Program-made: the position numbers and the translations under genes
Notes under the pieces: model-generated
The model's input: only the letters and a program-made list of their open reading frames with translations
The model's database searches: none
Told to the model about the DNA's origin: nothing
Assembly: GCA_932521035.1 (NCBI GenBank)
Contig: OW051493.1
Location: forward strand, 9,384,001-9,448,000
From: Oscheius dolichura
Lineage: Eukaryota > Nematoda > Chromadorea > Rhabditida > Rhabditidae
Direction: 5' to 3'
DNA: 64,000 nt
Part shown: one piece after another, positions 54,277 through 64,000 of the stretch
Layout of the letters: each line of letters opens with the position of its first letter
Numbering within the stretch: position 1 is the stretch's first letter

Positions 54277-55307
54277 ATACATTTTTATTATTATTTTGTA
54301 ATTGTTACTGTTCAGGTAGAATTATTCTTCTGGCATTTTAGGTCGTACCTTCTTCTAATTATGTTTATTTGCCTAATCCATCTCATTTTGTTACTACCGA
54401 AGTTCGTAAATTTTTATGTCTAATAAATTTTTCTGTCAACTGGTATTTATTTAGATATAGAAATTTATATATTGTTTTCCTTGTTTTTCATTATATCTCA
54501 CGGGGACGTGTCCTGATGCACGCGTGCATGAAGACACCAGCGCGTGGATGAGGACACCGACGCGTGCATCAGGACACCCCGAGGGCCCGAGCAGACATAT
54601 TTCTTGTTTTGAATGACCGTGGTCTGTTTCTTGTTGAGTTACAAACCAATAACTACTAAAGGTCCCCGGAATCTAGTTTTCCGCCGCAAGGACAGAGTTC
54701 GCTCCATTTTTCACTTTGTAACCCAATTTTTAAATAAAATCTAGTCTATTTTCTCCCAGGATATAAGAAAAATAAAAAAAAAAGAAAAATAGAGAATATA
54801 TCCGTTCGTAGACAACCCCAGGCAACAATGTGGCTTATAAAAGAAAGAAAAGGCTCCTTCGCCGTCCTTGAGACTGTTTAGGACTTTTAACAACAAAACC
54901 TTTCTTGGTCCGCTTTTATTTTGAGTGGAGAATAGTTCTGGGATTTTGGTTTGAATCTGCTGCTCGGAGCGATCTCCAAAGGATAAAGACTGGAGGGAAA
55001 CGACACCAAAGAAGGGGTTTTTACGGGGCTTTGATCTCGTTCCACTAGGGCCCCCGTGAAGAGAAACAGTTCAGTTGCAGTCCCTCTTATTTCCTCCCAA
55101 AGAATCTATTTGTCCCTTTGGAAATATTCTCGGCTGTAGACTTTAAAGTAGAAGAGAACTCTGCGTATTTTTAAACCTTTTGTGTTGCCAGAGATCATGT
55201 ATAGATGTTTGAGCTATCTTCTTGACTATCTCTTTGGCTAAGAAAGTGTTTCCACCTGGGTTTGACCTATAAATGGCAGAGCTGTAAGCACAAACGTCAT
55301 CTGACTG

Positions 55308-55692
55308 GATCTACTTATTTTTAGTCGGTCGGTGGAAGATTTTCACCATGTCTGCAGCTGTAGCTCGGCCATCCCTTGACCATTTTTCAATCTTCAAGCA
55401 TTACGTTTGAGAGCAGATCAAGGCGATTCTAATCAATCAAATGTCTACCCGATAGATCGTTCAAGAATTTTCTTGCAAATACAAGTACGAGTTTTGGTGT
55501 TTTTTTTTACAGTTATGTGTCCATAGAGAATTCCATGAACAATCTATCGGGTAGAAATTTGGTAGGTTAGAATGGCCTTGATCTGGTCTCAAAGATAATG
55601 CTTGAAGGTTGGAAAATGGTCAAGGGATGACCGAGCTACAGCTGCAGACATGGTGAAAATCTTCCACCGACCGACTAAAAATAAGTAGATCC
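55308..55692. repeat. 385-bp palindrome
   Basis: Arms are near-perfect inverted copies: GGATCTACTTATTTTTAGTC at the left, GACTAAAAATAAGTAGATCC at the right, with CTGCAGCTGTAGCTCGG mirrored inside. Central loop about 30-60 bp. Confidence 0.85.
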
Positions 55693-55856
55693 ATCTGACT
55701 CATTCACGTTTGCAATGAAAAATCGCGAGCAGGCGGGATCGGCCCTGGGTATTATGTCACGTATAGCTAAACAAGCTCTTCAAGACCGATATCGGATCAT
55801 TTGCACAGCTCGCCAGAATTCAAATTTCTGGACATTGCGCCAAAAGTTATAATGAA

Positions 55857-56129
55857 CCCTGGGTGGACGATCTTGAGCAAAATTACACATTTTTACATTT
55901 TTCTGTTTTGTGCATTCGATCGGCCATATTTGAATCTACTAGAATGAGTTTTGGCACCAAACATTGTTCGGTCAACTTTCGGGAAAAAGTCAAAAAACGC
56001 ATCTCTTGAATATAGGATGCCCAATTTTTCTGAAAAAGCTCATTCTAGTAGATTTTAATATGCCTGATCGATTCCAGAAAACATAAATATGTAAAAGTGT
56101 GTAGTTTTGCTCAAGATCGTCTACCCAGA
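55857..56129. repeat. 273-bp palindrome related to 22619-22895
   Basis: Arms begin CCTGGGTGGACGATCTTGAG and end with the inverted CTCAAGATCGTCTACCCAG. Internal CATTCTAGTAGATT blocks match the palindrome in the left arm's TIR intron. Confidence 0.8.
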
Positions 56130-56567
56130 GTCCCCATAGTAAAATCAACGATTGCCCGCTGTTTACGCGCCCGTTTCACCCAACGCCACTTTTATCAAAA
56201 CTTCGCAAATCTTTTTCTCGAAAGTGTAACATGCGATCTTTCTAATTTTTGCTGCAATCAACTGATCTCAATGAGGCAAATAGTTTGAGCTATCAACCGG
56301 CGTTTAGATTATCTGAAATGCATATTTTTCGTTGAATAGTGCATTTTCTGAACAAAATCCAATTATTTTTCGTTTCTCCTCTAGTTGTCGTTATTTAGTG
56401 TTTTTCTCATGCGTTTAATAGTAATTCGGGGTCGACAAAGCCAAATAAACCATCAGAAATAGATAAAAATGCATAAAATCGGGATTAGCATTGGAGCGTC
56501 CGACCTTTAAAGTCCCGGTCGCGGCGAGCTGTGCATCCCGTGTCACGTAGGTCTCATAGAGCATCTC

Positions 56568-56740
56568 GCAGGTAGCAAAATTGTAAAGCTTCGGACATCT
56601 TGCTATTTCTTCTGCCTCTTCTGTTGCTTCAATGTGGTGGAAAGAAGAAGGGTGGAAAAGCTGATGGTACTACGACTACTGGTGCAAACAAAACCAAGGC
56701 GGCTGCTGCACCGCCTAGCGCACCCGTTAAACTGCCGGGT
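56568..56740 (+). pseudogene. Broken copy of small secreted Lys/Gly-rich gene
   Basis: LLFLLPLLLLQCGGKKKGGK, then TTTTGANKTKAAAAPPSAPV. The start codon region is deleted relative to the copy at 60228-60512, with which it shares AGGTAGCAAAATTGTAAAGC upstream. It lies inside the TIR element 54503-56835. Confidence 0.6.
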
Positions 56741-56835
56741 TCGGCGAGCAGTGTTTGTATCAAAGAACGTTCGTTCAAGTTGTGCCCGCATGCTCACAGG
56801 GTGTACTGATACACTCATGCATCAGGACACGTCCC

Positions 56836-57749
56836 ATACTGGGGGGTGTCCATATATCATCCGGGAGCTCTGCTTCTTCTCTGCAAGCTATAAAAAACAA
56901 AAATTAAAAATATTTTAAGGGAAAAAAGTTATGAGCAATTGTCGGACCTGTCGGGCGTTACGTAACGATGTCGGACGCACAACCCTGGTCGTTAGAATCT
57001 ATAAATTATGCGGAACAATTTTGCGTTCTGCTGTCTTTTATCATAGCACCATCGCGTTATCTTTCTCACCCCCCTCTTGCGCTACCCAGAGAGCCTTATT
57101 TTGCTATCCACTACTTCTGGAAACAGTTTCGAGTAGCAGTTGACTTTCTGCTCTTTTTAGCGTCATTTATTGATTGCCCATAAGAAAAGCTATTGATGTT
57201 TTCGCTGTCGACGAGAAAAACATCTGCTCGCTTTTACATTTTATAATAAGAACCAATTGTGTCTCCTATATAGTTCATTTCTCTTTGAAGGCGTAACATA
57301 ACTGCTGTTTCGTTAAGATTTTGTTCTATTCCACATTTATTTACCCCACTTGGAATATTTTTCAAAGAAAATATGCCTATCTAAACTTTCGCAACATGTT
57401 TTCAATTGCTAGTAGCAATTTGCTACGCATAGATCGTCATTATCTCTGCTTATTTCTTCCCCATTTCTCAAGATGTAGTTCTTTTTCTGATGTAAAGGTC
57501 TGTATCGTAAAAAGTGCAGCGAACCGGCTGGCCGTCAATGATCAGTCCTTTTTCCTCGTTCCTACTGCCTTGTTCTCTGCGTCTCTACCCGTCGTCTGGT
57601 ATCTGCCTCCGGCGTCATGTGTATAACCGCCAAGGTCTGCTGCTTTGTCATGTGTCTGTCTGACATGCCCATCACCAGCTGATTCTTCTTCTTTTTATCC
57701 CTTTCCTTTAAAAATAGCCTATTTTATTAATAATTTAACGTTTTCAGAT
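56836..57749. other. Upstream region of RAB7
   Basis: No gene supported. It ends with the acceptor CGTTTTCAG directly before the RAB7 ATG. Confidence 0.4.
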
Positions 57750-58932
<1,183 letters not shown>

Positions 58933-59274
58933 CTCTTTCCGTCCGTCTCACTTCCCCGCCATCACGGTTCTACCAGCGTCGCCACCAGGTGTGACACATC
59001 TCCCCTCTTCCAATTTATTTTGTATACAAGTGTAATGAAATTTATTTTCACAATTCTGGTTAATTTTCCATATTTTTGATGCGCCCTTCCTCCAATCTGT
59101 TTGGTTCCTTCACCAAATTGTATAACCCCCATTCTCCGCCTTAGTCCTTATAAAGAACTTTACAAGCTGTGTGAAGGGTGTTATTTTCCCAGGAGACCAG
59201 AAACGAGAAGTTTGTAAACATGGGCTAATCGAAAACATCATTTACCTTTCAAGCAGGCCGATGCCTATGGAAAA

Positions 59275-59493
59275 ATGTTAGCCGTAAGGCCGATCCTGTT
59301 CCCAAAGTTCTTCATATCAACTTTCTGTTGTGCTACTTCAGGATCCTACTACTTCGCCAAGCAGCAGACGATCACAGAAAAGCCCTTCATTGACAACACC
59401 CGAGAAGTGATAAATTACCGGAACCATGCCCCAAAGAGGGGACGTATACTGATGGGAAACATCAGGAAACCTAGTTTTTTATTTTTATTTTGA
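59275..59493 (+). CDS. Doubtful short ORF, possible small mitochondrial protein
   Basis: MLAVRPILFPKFFISTFCCA then SYYFAKQQTITEKPFIDNTR and REVINYRNHAPKRGR. The frame is open upstream (KQADAYGK), so this may be the 3' exon of a gene. The short hydrophobic N-terminus and charged tail resemble small inner-membrane subunits. No polyadenylation signal, and the end runs into the Phe-rich flank of the TIR element at 59527. Confidence 0.38.
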   Translation: MLAVRPILFPKFFISTFCCATSGSYYFAKQQTITEKPFIDNTREVINYRNHAPKRGRILMGNIRKPSFLFLF

Positions 59494-59526
59494 CCTCTTC
59501 GTTTTTCCTATGTCCTGGGTCTGGGC

Positions 59527-60227
59527 CAGGGCTGCACGAGACGGGCGTTTTCAAGGTCGAGACGAGTTCGAGACGAGACGGGACCCCTCCAAAAATATCG
59601 AGACGAGTTTGAGACGAGACGAAAATTTCAATCCAAAAGGTGCTGGTTCCCGCGGTTGTCAAAATTTTGTTATTTGATTCAAGGCGTTTTCATGGTCCTT
59701 GAAGGCCCTGAGAAAAAAATTGAACCGTAAAAAACGGCAAGTAATGTATTTTTAGTTGTTAGATTTCAATGTATTCGCCGTCTAATGTCATCAACGGCGG
59801 CTATCCACTTCAAACTCAATGTTGAATGAATTTGGAACATTTTGGCAAACATAAAGCAAAACTTTTTCAATAAATGACAGCGTTAGCGGTCAGATTAGGT
59901 GCTTATAGAAGTCGCAGGTAAGAGGCAGGTCAAATGAGCTGCAGAGAAGCTTTTGTATATTGAATATTCCATCGCGAAACAAGTGCAGGGCTTATATTTC
60001 GCAATTGAAGGGGAAAAAATCATCAAAAAGTGACCCTCTGATCTAAAATGTGTTTAAAAAAAATACCAAATCGGCCTCCAGGAAAGGCAGTCGTCTCGCT
60101 CGAATTTTGGCTATCTCCGTCTCGAAATCGAGACGAGTTCAAGACGATGGGGAAGGGCCGTCTCGAAAACCGAGACGAGCTCGAGACGGCCCATTTTGAC
60201 CCCGAAACGAGATCTCGTGCAGCCCTG
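59527..60227. mobile_element. 701-bp TIR element (CAGGGCTGCACGAGA ends)
   Basis: The left end reads CAGGGCTGCACGAGACG and the right end TCTCGTGCAGCCCTG. Sub-terminal GAGACGAGTTCGAGACG repeats are also inverted. There is no open frame of interest. It interrupts the gene copy at 60228-60512. Confidence 0.8.
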
Positions 60228-60512
60228 TTTCGGAGCTTCAACGGGTGCGCTAGGCGGAGCAGCAGCCGACTTGGATTTGTTTGCACCAGTAGTCGTAGTA
60301 CTATCCGCTTTTCCACCCTTCTTCTTTCCACCACATTGAAGCAACAGAAGAGGCAGAAGCAGCGAAGAAATGGCAAGAGGAGCCAGTGTGAGCATGTCGC
60401 TAGTCAGTTGGAAGCCAATAATGGCGATGAAGAGATTATCTCCGGTATTTATAGGTTTTAGGAATAGTTGTAACATGTCCAAAGCTTTACAATTTTGCTA
60501 CCTGGGAGTTTA
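60228..60512 (-). pseudogene. Small secreted Lys/Gly-rich gene interrupted by a TIR element
   Basis: On the minus strand, MLTLAPLAISSLLLPLLLLQ (signal peptide) then CGGKKKGGKADSTTTTGANK and SAAAPPSAPVEAP. The frame then enters the TIR element at 60227. An upstream in-frame start extends it by about 29 residues. A second, 5'-deleted copy lies at 56568-56740 on the other strand. Confidence 0.6.
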
Positions 60513-60981
60513 TTGACCAAATGATATCGCTGCCAATGGGAATAGAAATTAACCCTTCATGTAAGAGAGTCAACACACAGAACCGTATGTGTGCATTCCT
60601 CTTTTTTAAAGGAACACCGGCACAGCTTTTCCCGCATTTCGCTGAGCGCAGTAGCTTGGGGCGCGTTTGCTTTTCATCGACCAAAAAAATTGCTTTCGAG
60701 TTATTTTTCTCCATATTGTGACATACGTTTTATGTAATTTTTACTACTTTCACTAATTGGAATGTGCTGATCATTTTCTCAAAATGAAATATTGAAAAAT
60801 CATACGGGAAACAATTGTTGAAATTTTTTTAAATGGCTCGTTACCGTAACGATTTGCCCGCGCGCGTCAAATTTTTAGGAACACACAGCTCGCCGGCCTG
60901 ACCAAAAGCGCGCCACGACGTGATTTACGTAACTGGCGCGCTACAGTAATTAAAAATATTTCCCATAGTAAACTGTCTCAT

Positions 60982-61263
60982 CTGGGTGCATCTAGTTCTC
61001 TTTAGTGGTACATCCGATTTGATTTCTGTTTTCTGCAATCGATTCAGCACATAAGATTGTCTTTTAATAGAGCTTGCCACCTAGATCTGACAACTGTATG
61101 TAACAAAAATATCGAAAATGCCACTAAATTTGATGCCATTTATGCATTTTTCATTGTTGGAAGTTCAAACATTCTATTAAAAGACAATTTGATGTGCTCT
61201 AACGATTGCAAAAAACAGAAATGAAATCGGATGTACAACTAAAGAGAACTAGATGCACCCAGA
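60982..61263. repeat. 282-bp palindrome
   Basis: CTGGGTGCATCTAGTTCTCT at the left is mirrored at the right (AGAGAACTAGATGCACCCAG). TTTTAATAGA blocks are mirrored around the loop. Confidence 0.8.
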
Positions 61264-61659
61264 ATAGATGCAAAATTCCTTAACAAAATTTGAAATTTTC
61301 CTTTCGCGGGTGGTATTCTTTTTTCTTTAAAAATATTTTACTCAACATTGCTGACATTGGATTTGTCTAATTTTCATGGCAAACAACTAGTCACATCGTG
61401 AGCAACATTTTGATACCAAGAATGACCAGTAACGCTTCGGAAAACTCTTTTTTAATGGTAAAAGGGGATTTCCTGAACAAAATTCATGAATGCCACATTC
61501 CTTTCTATTTCTTTGGTATTCTGTGTTTTTCTCCTTTGCTATATAGTAATTCGAGATCGATAAAACCAGAGAAACCATCAAAAACGCATGAAAATGCAGA
61601 ACATTGATTTGGGCATTGGAGCGCTCCGACCTTTAAATTGGCGGTCGCGGCGAGCTGTT

Positions 61660-61938
61660 AACAGTCTGGTCGGGGGAAAATGTGTCGACAGCTCCCGCCC
61701 AAACTCGCATTTGAATTTCAAACTTTTTTTTTCGTTTTTGATCGATATTTTCACATATTTTCGCCCATCTTTTTTGCTGCTTATTCTTCTGATAGGCAGT
61801 CGAATACATTACAATGGAGAAAATACAGGAAAATAGCCAGATAAAAGAAATTGAAATTTGAAGCTGGTTCACTAAATCTTAAAAAATACGCAGCGCGCGC
61901 TACATACTACCGTGACTTTCCCCCCGACCAGACTGTTC
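61660..61938. repeat. 279-bp inverted-repeat element
   Basis: AACAGTCTGGTCGGGGGAAA at the left and TTTCCCCCCGACCAGACTGTT at the right (first and last about 20 bases). It sits immediately beside the GCGGCGAGCTGT motif also found at 22208, 51218 and 56519. Confidence 0.75.
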
Positions 61939-63079
61939 CTTTAACCGGTATTCTCTCTTTTGATTATTAGAGCACTTGTCCCGTTTGACACTGTTCTCTG
62001 TTCAATGATATTGGGTTTCCCCCGAAATCCGTTTTCATTTTACACTTTTGGCAGGAATTAACTAGCCATCAGCACCTCTTCTCTCTCCGTTTTGATCCGG
62101 TTCACCCTAGCAAAAAGTTCTGCAAAAGAAAAATTAACTTCCAGCTTGCATAATGTACATTTGTCAAACAAGATGCATAAAAATTGTTCTCAATAAGCTA
62201 AGATTCCTCATAGGTCATTTTCAAGCTTATTTTTACAGCCAAAATTGGTTTCATCTCTTTTCTTTTGATTTTCAGTGCATTCCCCAACTATTGTGTTCAC
62301 AGTCGAATACCTTTGTGTTTTTGTGTGTGGGAAAGGGATTTCAATAGATTGATCAGTTGCCAGAGAGTACTGAGCGTAGCCTGCAGTCTATATCTTTGAC
62401 CAGTGGTGTATCGAAGTCCATTGATGCGCATTTACCAATCGTAATAGGCAGTAATCCCGTAATTATTGTTCTTCCTTGAAAAAGTAGGCGAGTTATCCTC
62501 ACGGAGACTATGTTTAATCAAGACGTGTATAGACTACGTAGGTTCCCACACCCCCTAGACCCATATAAAAGGGATCGCTCGTCCATTACTTTTTCTTCTC
62601 TTCAACAGATAAAGTTATTCATCACCAATCGATTCCTCTACACGAGTATTTTGCTTCCCTTCTTTTTTTCTCCTTTTTCTGATGTTCTGGCCCTCTATAG
62701 TCATCGATTCCTCTCCTTTTTCTTCAATTTTATGTATTCAAGACTTCACCCTTCACAGAATTGAGAGAGGATGCCCTCCAAACTTCATTGAACCCTCATC
62801 TCCGTCTGATGACTTCCGATGGATATTTTACCGAGTAAGTGATTCGCTAATAAGAAAGTTGAAGGAAAAAGAAGCTCGAAACGAGGCGTTCTGCCACACG
62901 ATTTATCGTCATCGCCTATAAAGGCGGGTGGAAACGTTATCTTCAAGGAGCGATAGTTCTGTTTGCTCTTGAAGTGCATAAGGCATATCTCTCCACCCTT
63001 TTTGAATCATCATCGATTCCCTGTACCCTTCCGTTCAATCTCATCAGTATATACAAATTGTTAATACAGGAGGTCTCTA
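61939..63079. promoter_or_regulatory. Upstream region of mannosidase II
   Basis: No gene supported. A TATA-like CATATAAAAGG lies at about 62562-62572. An acceptor-like TTAATACAG precedes the ATG at 63080. Confidence 0.35.
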
Positions 63080-64000
63080 ATGCCGCGTCGTCGGCTCTGG
63101 GCAACTTGTATCCTCTTGGGATGTGGACTTCTTCTTGTTTTTTATTGGAATACTGAAAATGTTTGCCCGTTTCCCTATTGAAGAAGCTACTACTTCAGGA
63201 AACAACAATTTATCAGCCACATACAAATGACAGGGAAGCTATTTTAGAAGCAGAGAAAAAGGAGGAGAATGAAGCCGAATTGAAAAAATTAGAAGAAGAA
63301 GAAACGGATCAAGGGAAGCTGGAAAAAGAGAAAATAAAAGCAGAAGCAAGCATTTCTTTCAGAGGTGACATAAAAACACCTCCGGTCAATATTGAAGTGA
63401 GTGTTTGTAAAATAACTTTTCCTGAACCCATTACTGTGTAGAACGTATTATATTCTGCAATAATGTTTACAAATGAAAAAAAAAGAGAAGAGGATCAATC
63501 TGTTTAGGTAAATGGGCATTCAATTGATTTCATCGGTGTCGATTCTCGCCCACCACCAGCGCGAATAAATATCCATTTGATATTTCATTCTCACGTTGAT
63601 CCGGGTACATTTCAAGCCGAATTTTATTGTTATTTTTCTATAAATTCAGGTTGGCTTGAAACATTTGAAGGTTATTATCAGAAGAAAGTGAAAAATATCC
63701 TTTCAAATGCCGTCGAATCGCTTCAGAGTTTCAAAGATCTTCGCTTCATCTGGTCCGAGACGTCATTCCTCGAGCGATGGTGGAAAGACGCTTCCCCAGA
63801 AGAGAAAGCCAACATTACAGAGCAAGCCATCTTTCTTTTATTTTATTACTTTTTTTGTCACTCTAGGCAAATTTTATCCGGGCAATTGGAGATATCCGGC
63901 GGAGCTTGGGTAATGACGGATGAGGCGACTCCCACATTCTACGCCGCTATACAAAATATGATTGAAGGGCATTCTTTTATCCATCAACAATTTAATATTA
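63080..64000 (+). CDS. Golgi alpha-mannosidase II, 5' part (GH38, cut by window edge)
   Basis: Mannosidase II trims mannose during N-glycan maturation in the Golgi. MPRRRLWATCILLGCGLLLV is a type II signal anchor, followed by a charged stem helix (LEAEKKEENEAELKKLEEEE). The catalytic domain begins NIHLIFHSHVDPGWLETFEG (the HSHxDPGW metal/nucleophile-side motif). Then come FIWSETSFLERWWKD and LEISGGAWVMTDEA. Introns include one that fits only as GC-AG (donor GCAAGC near 63820): splicing there restores ITEQILSGQLE. The C-terminal two thirds lie beyond the window. Confidence 0.92.

Larger units (their letters stand above)
50334..54482. repeat. Right arm of large inverted duplication (partner 18962-24040)
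   Basis: Reverse-complement counterpart of the left arm with the same genes in mirror order. It is 931 bp shorter, entirely within the membrane-gene intron. Its outer end abuts the TIR element starting at 54503. Confidence 0.93.
54503..56835. mobile_element. Composite element with TIRs GGGACGTGTCCTGATGCA
   Basis: The left end reads GGGACGTGTCCTGATGCA at 54503; its reverse complement TGCATCAGGACACGTCCC ends at 56835. No transposase is visible in this 2.3 kb. It contains two large palindromes and a broken copy of a small secreted-protein gene, so it is probably a non-autonomous composite. It starts 20 bp from the outer end of the right duplication arm. Confidence 0.6.

Overview
The window reads as a compact animal genome, most probably a rhabditid-type nematode. 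The evidence is many introns of about 26-45 nt ending in TTTCAG/TTTAG, start codons lying a few bases after such acceptors (as in spliced-leader genes), closely spaced same-strand genes, a nematode-style small secreted Cys protein, and metazoan housekeeping genes. The species cannot be fixed from sequence alone. All gene models were spliced by eye and exon edges can be off by a few bases.

Layout. 1-10.4 kb is gene-dense and AT-rich. On the minus strand are exocyst Sec6 (5' end only), MESD and an ALMS-motif coiled-coil protein. On the plus strand are the ESCRT-III subunit CHMP3/Vps24, a canonical RNase H1, and directly behind it a long protein built of about four decayed RNase H-like units. 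10.7-18.9 kb carries a Cys-rich secreted protein, a small secreted protein, a DDI1-like aspartyl protease, a small membrane protein and two related coiled-coil genes, one with an N-terminal zinc ribbon.

A large inverted duplication follows. The left arm (about 18.96-24.04 kb) is repeated in reverse at about 50.33-54.48 kb. Each arm holds the same four units: a small Cys/His protein, an orphan half of an SNU13-like gene, an intronless TATA-driven acidic gene, and a multi-pass membrane protein. One intron of the membrane gene is a terminal-inverted-repeat element whose ends coincide with the splice sites. It is 1868 bp in one arm and 937 bp in the other, which accounts for essentially all of the length difference between the arms.

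The 26-kb spacer between the arms is GC-richer and gene-poor. It holds two GILT-like thiol-reductase relatives, a small secreted protein, a DHRS1-type dehydrogenase, a BTB-domain protein with a C-terminal Cys cluster, a small secreted Pro/Gly-rich protein, a 47-bp minisatellite and a LINE endonuclease scrap at the inner edge of the right arm. Two families of short fold-back elements (A, about 110-150 bp; B, about 80-107 bp) are scattered from 12.7 to 48.8 kb and were not seen elsewhere in the window.

54.5-64 kb is rich in palindromic and TIR elements. It also contains RAB7, two broken copies of a small secreted-protein gene, and the start of Golgi alpha-mannosidase II, which runs off the window end. 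Membrane-traffic genes (Sec6, Vps24, Rab7, MESD, mannosidase II) are frequent, but nothing shows that they form one pathway unit.
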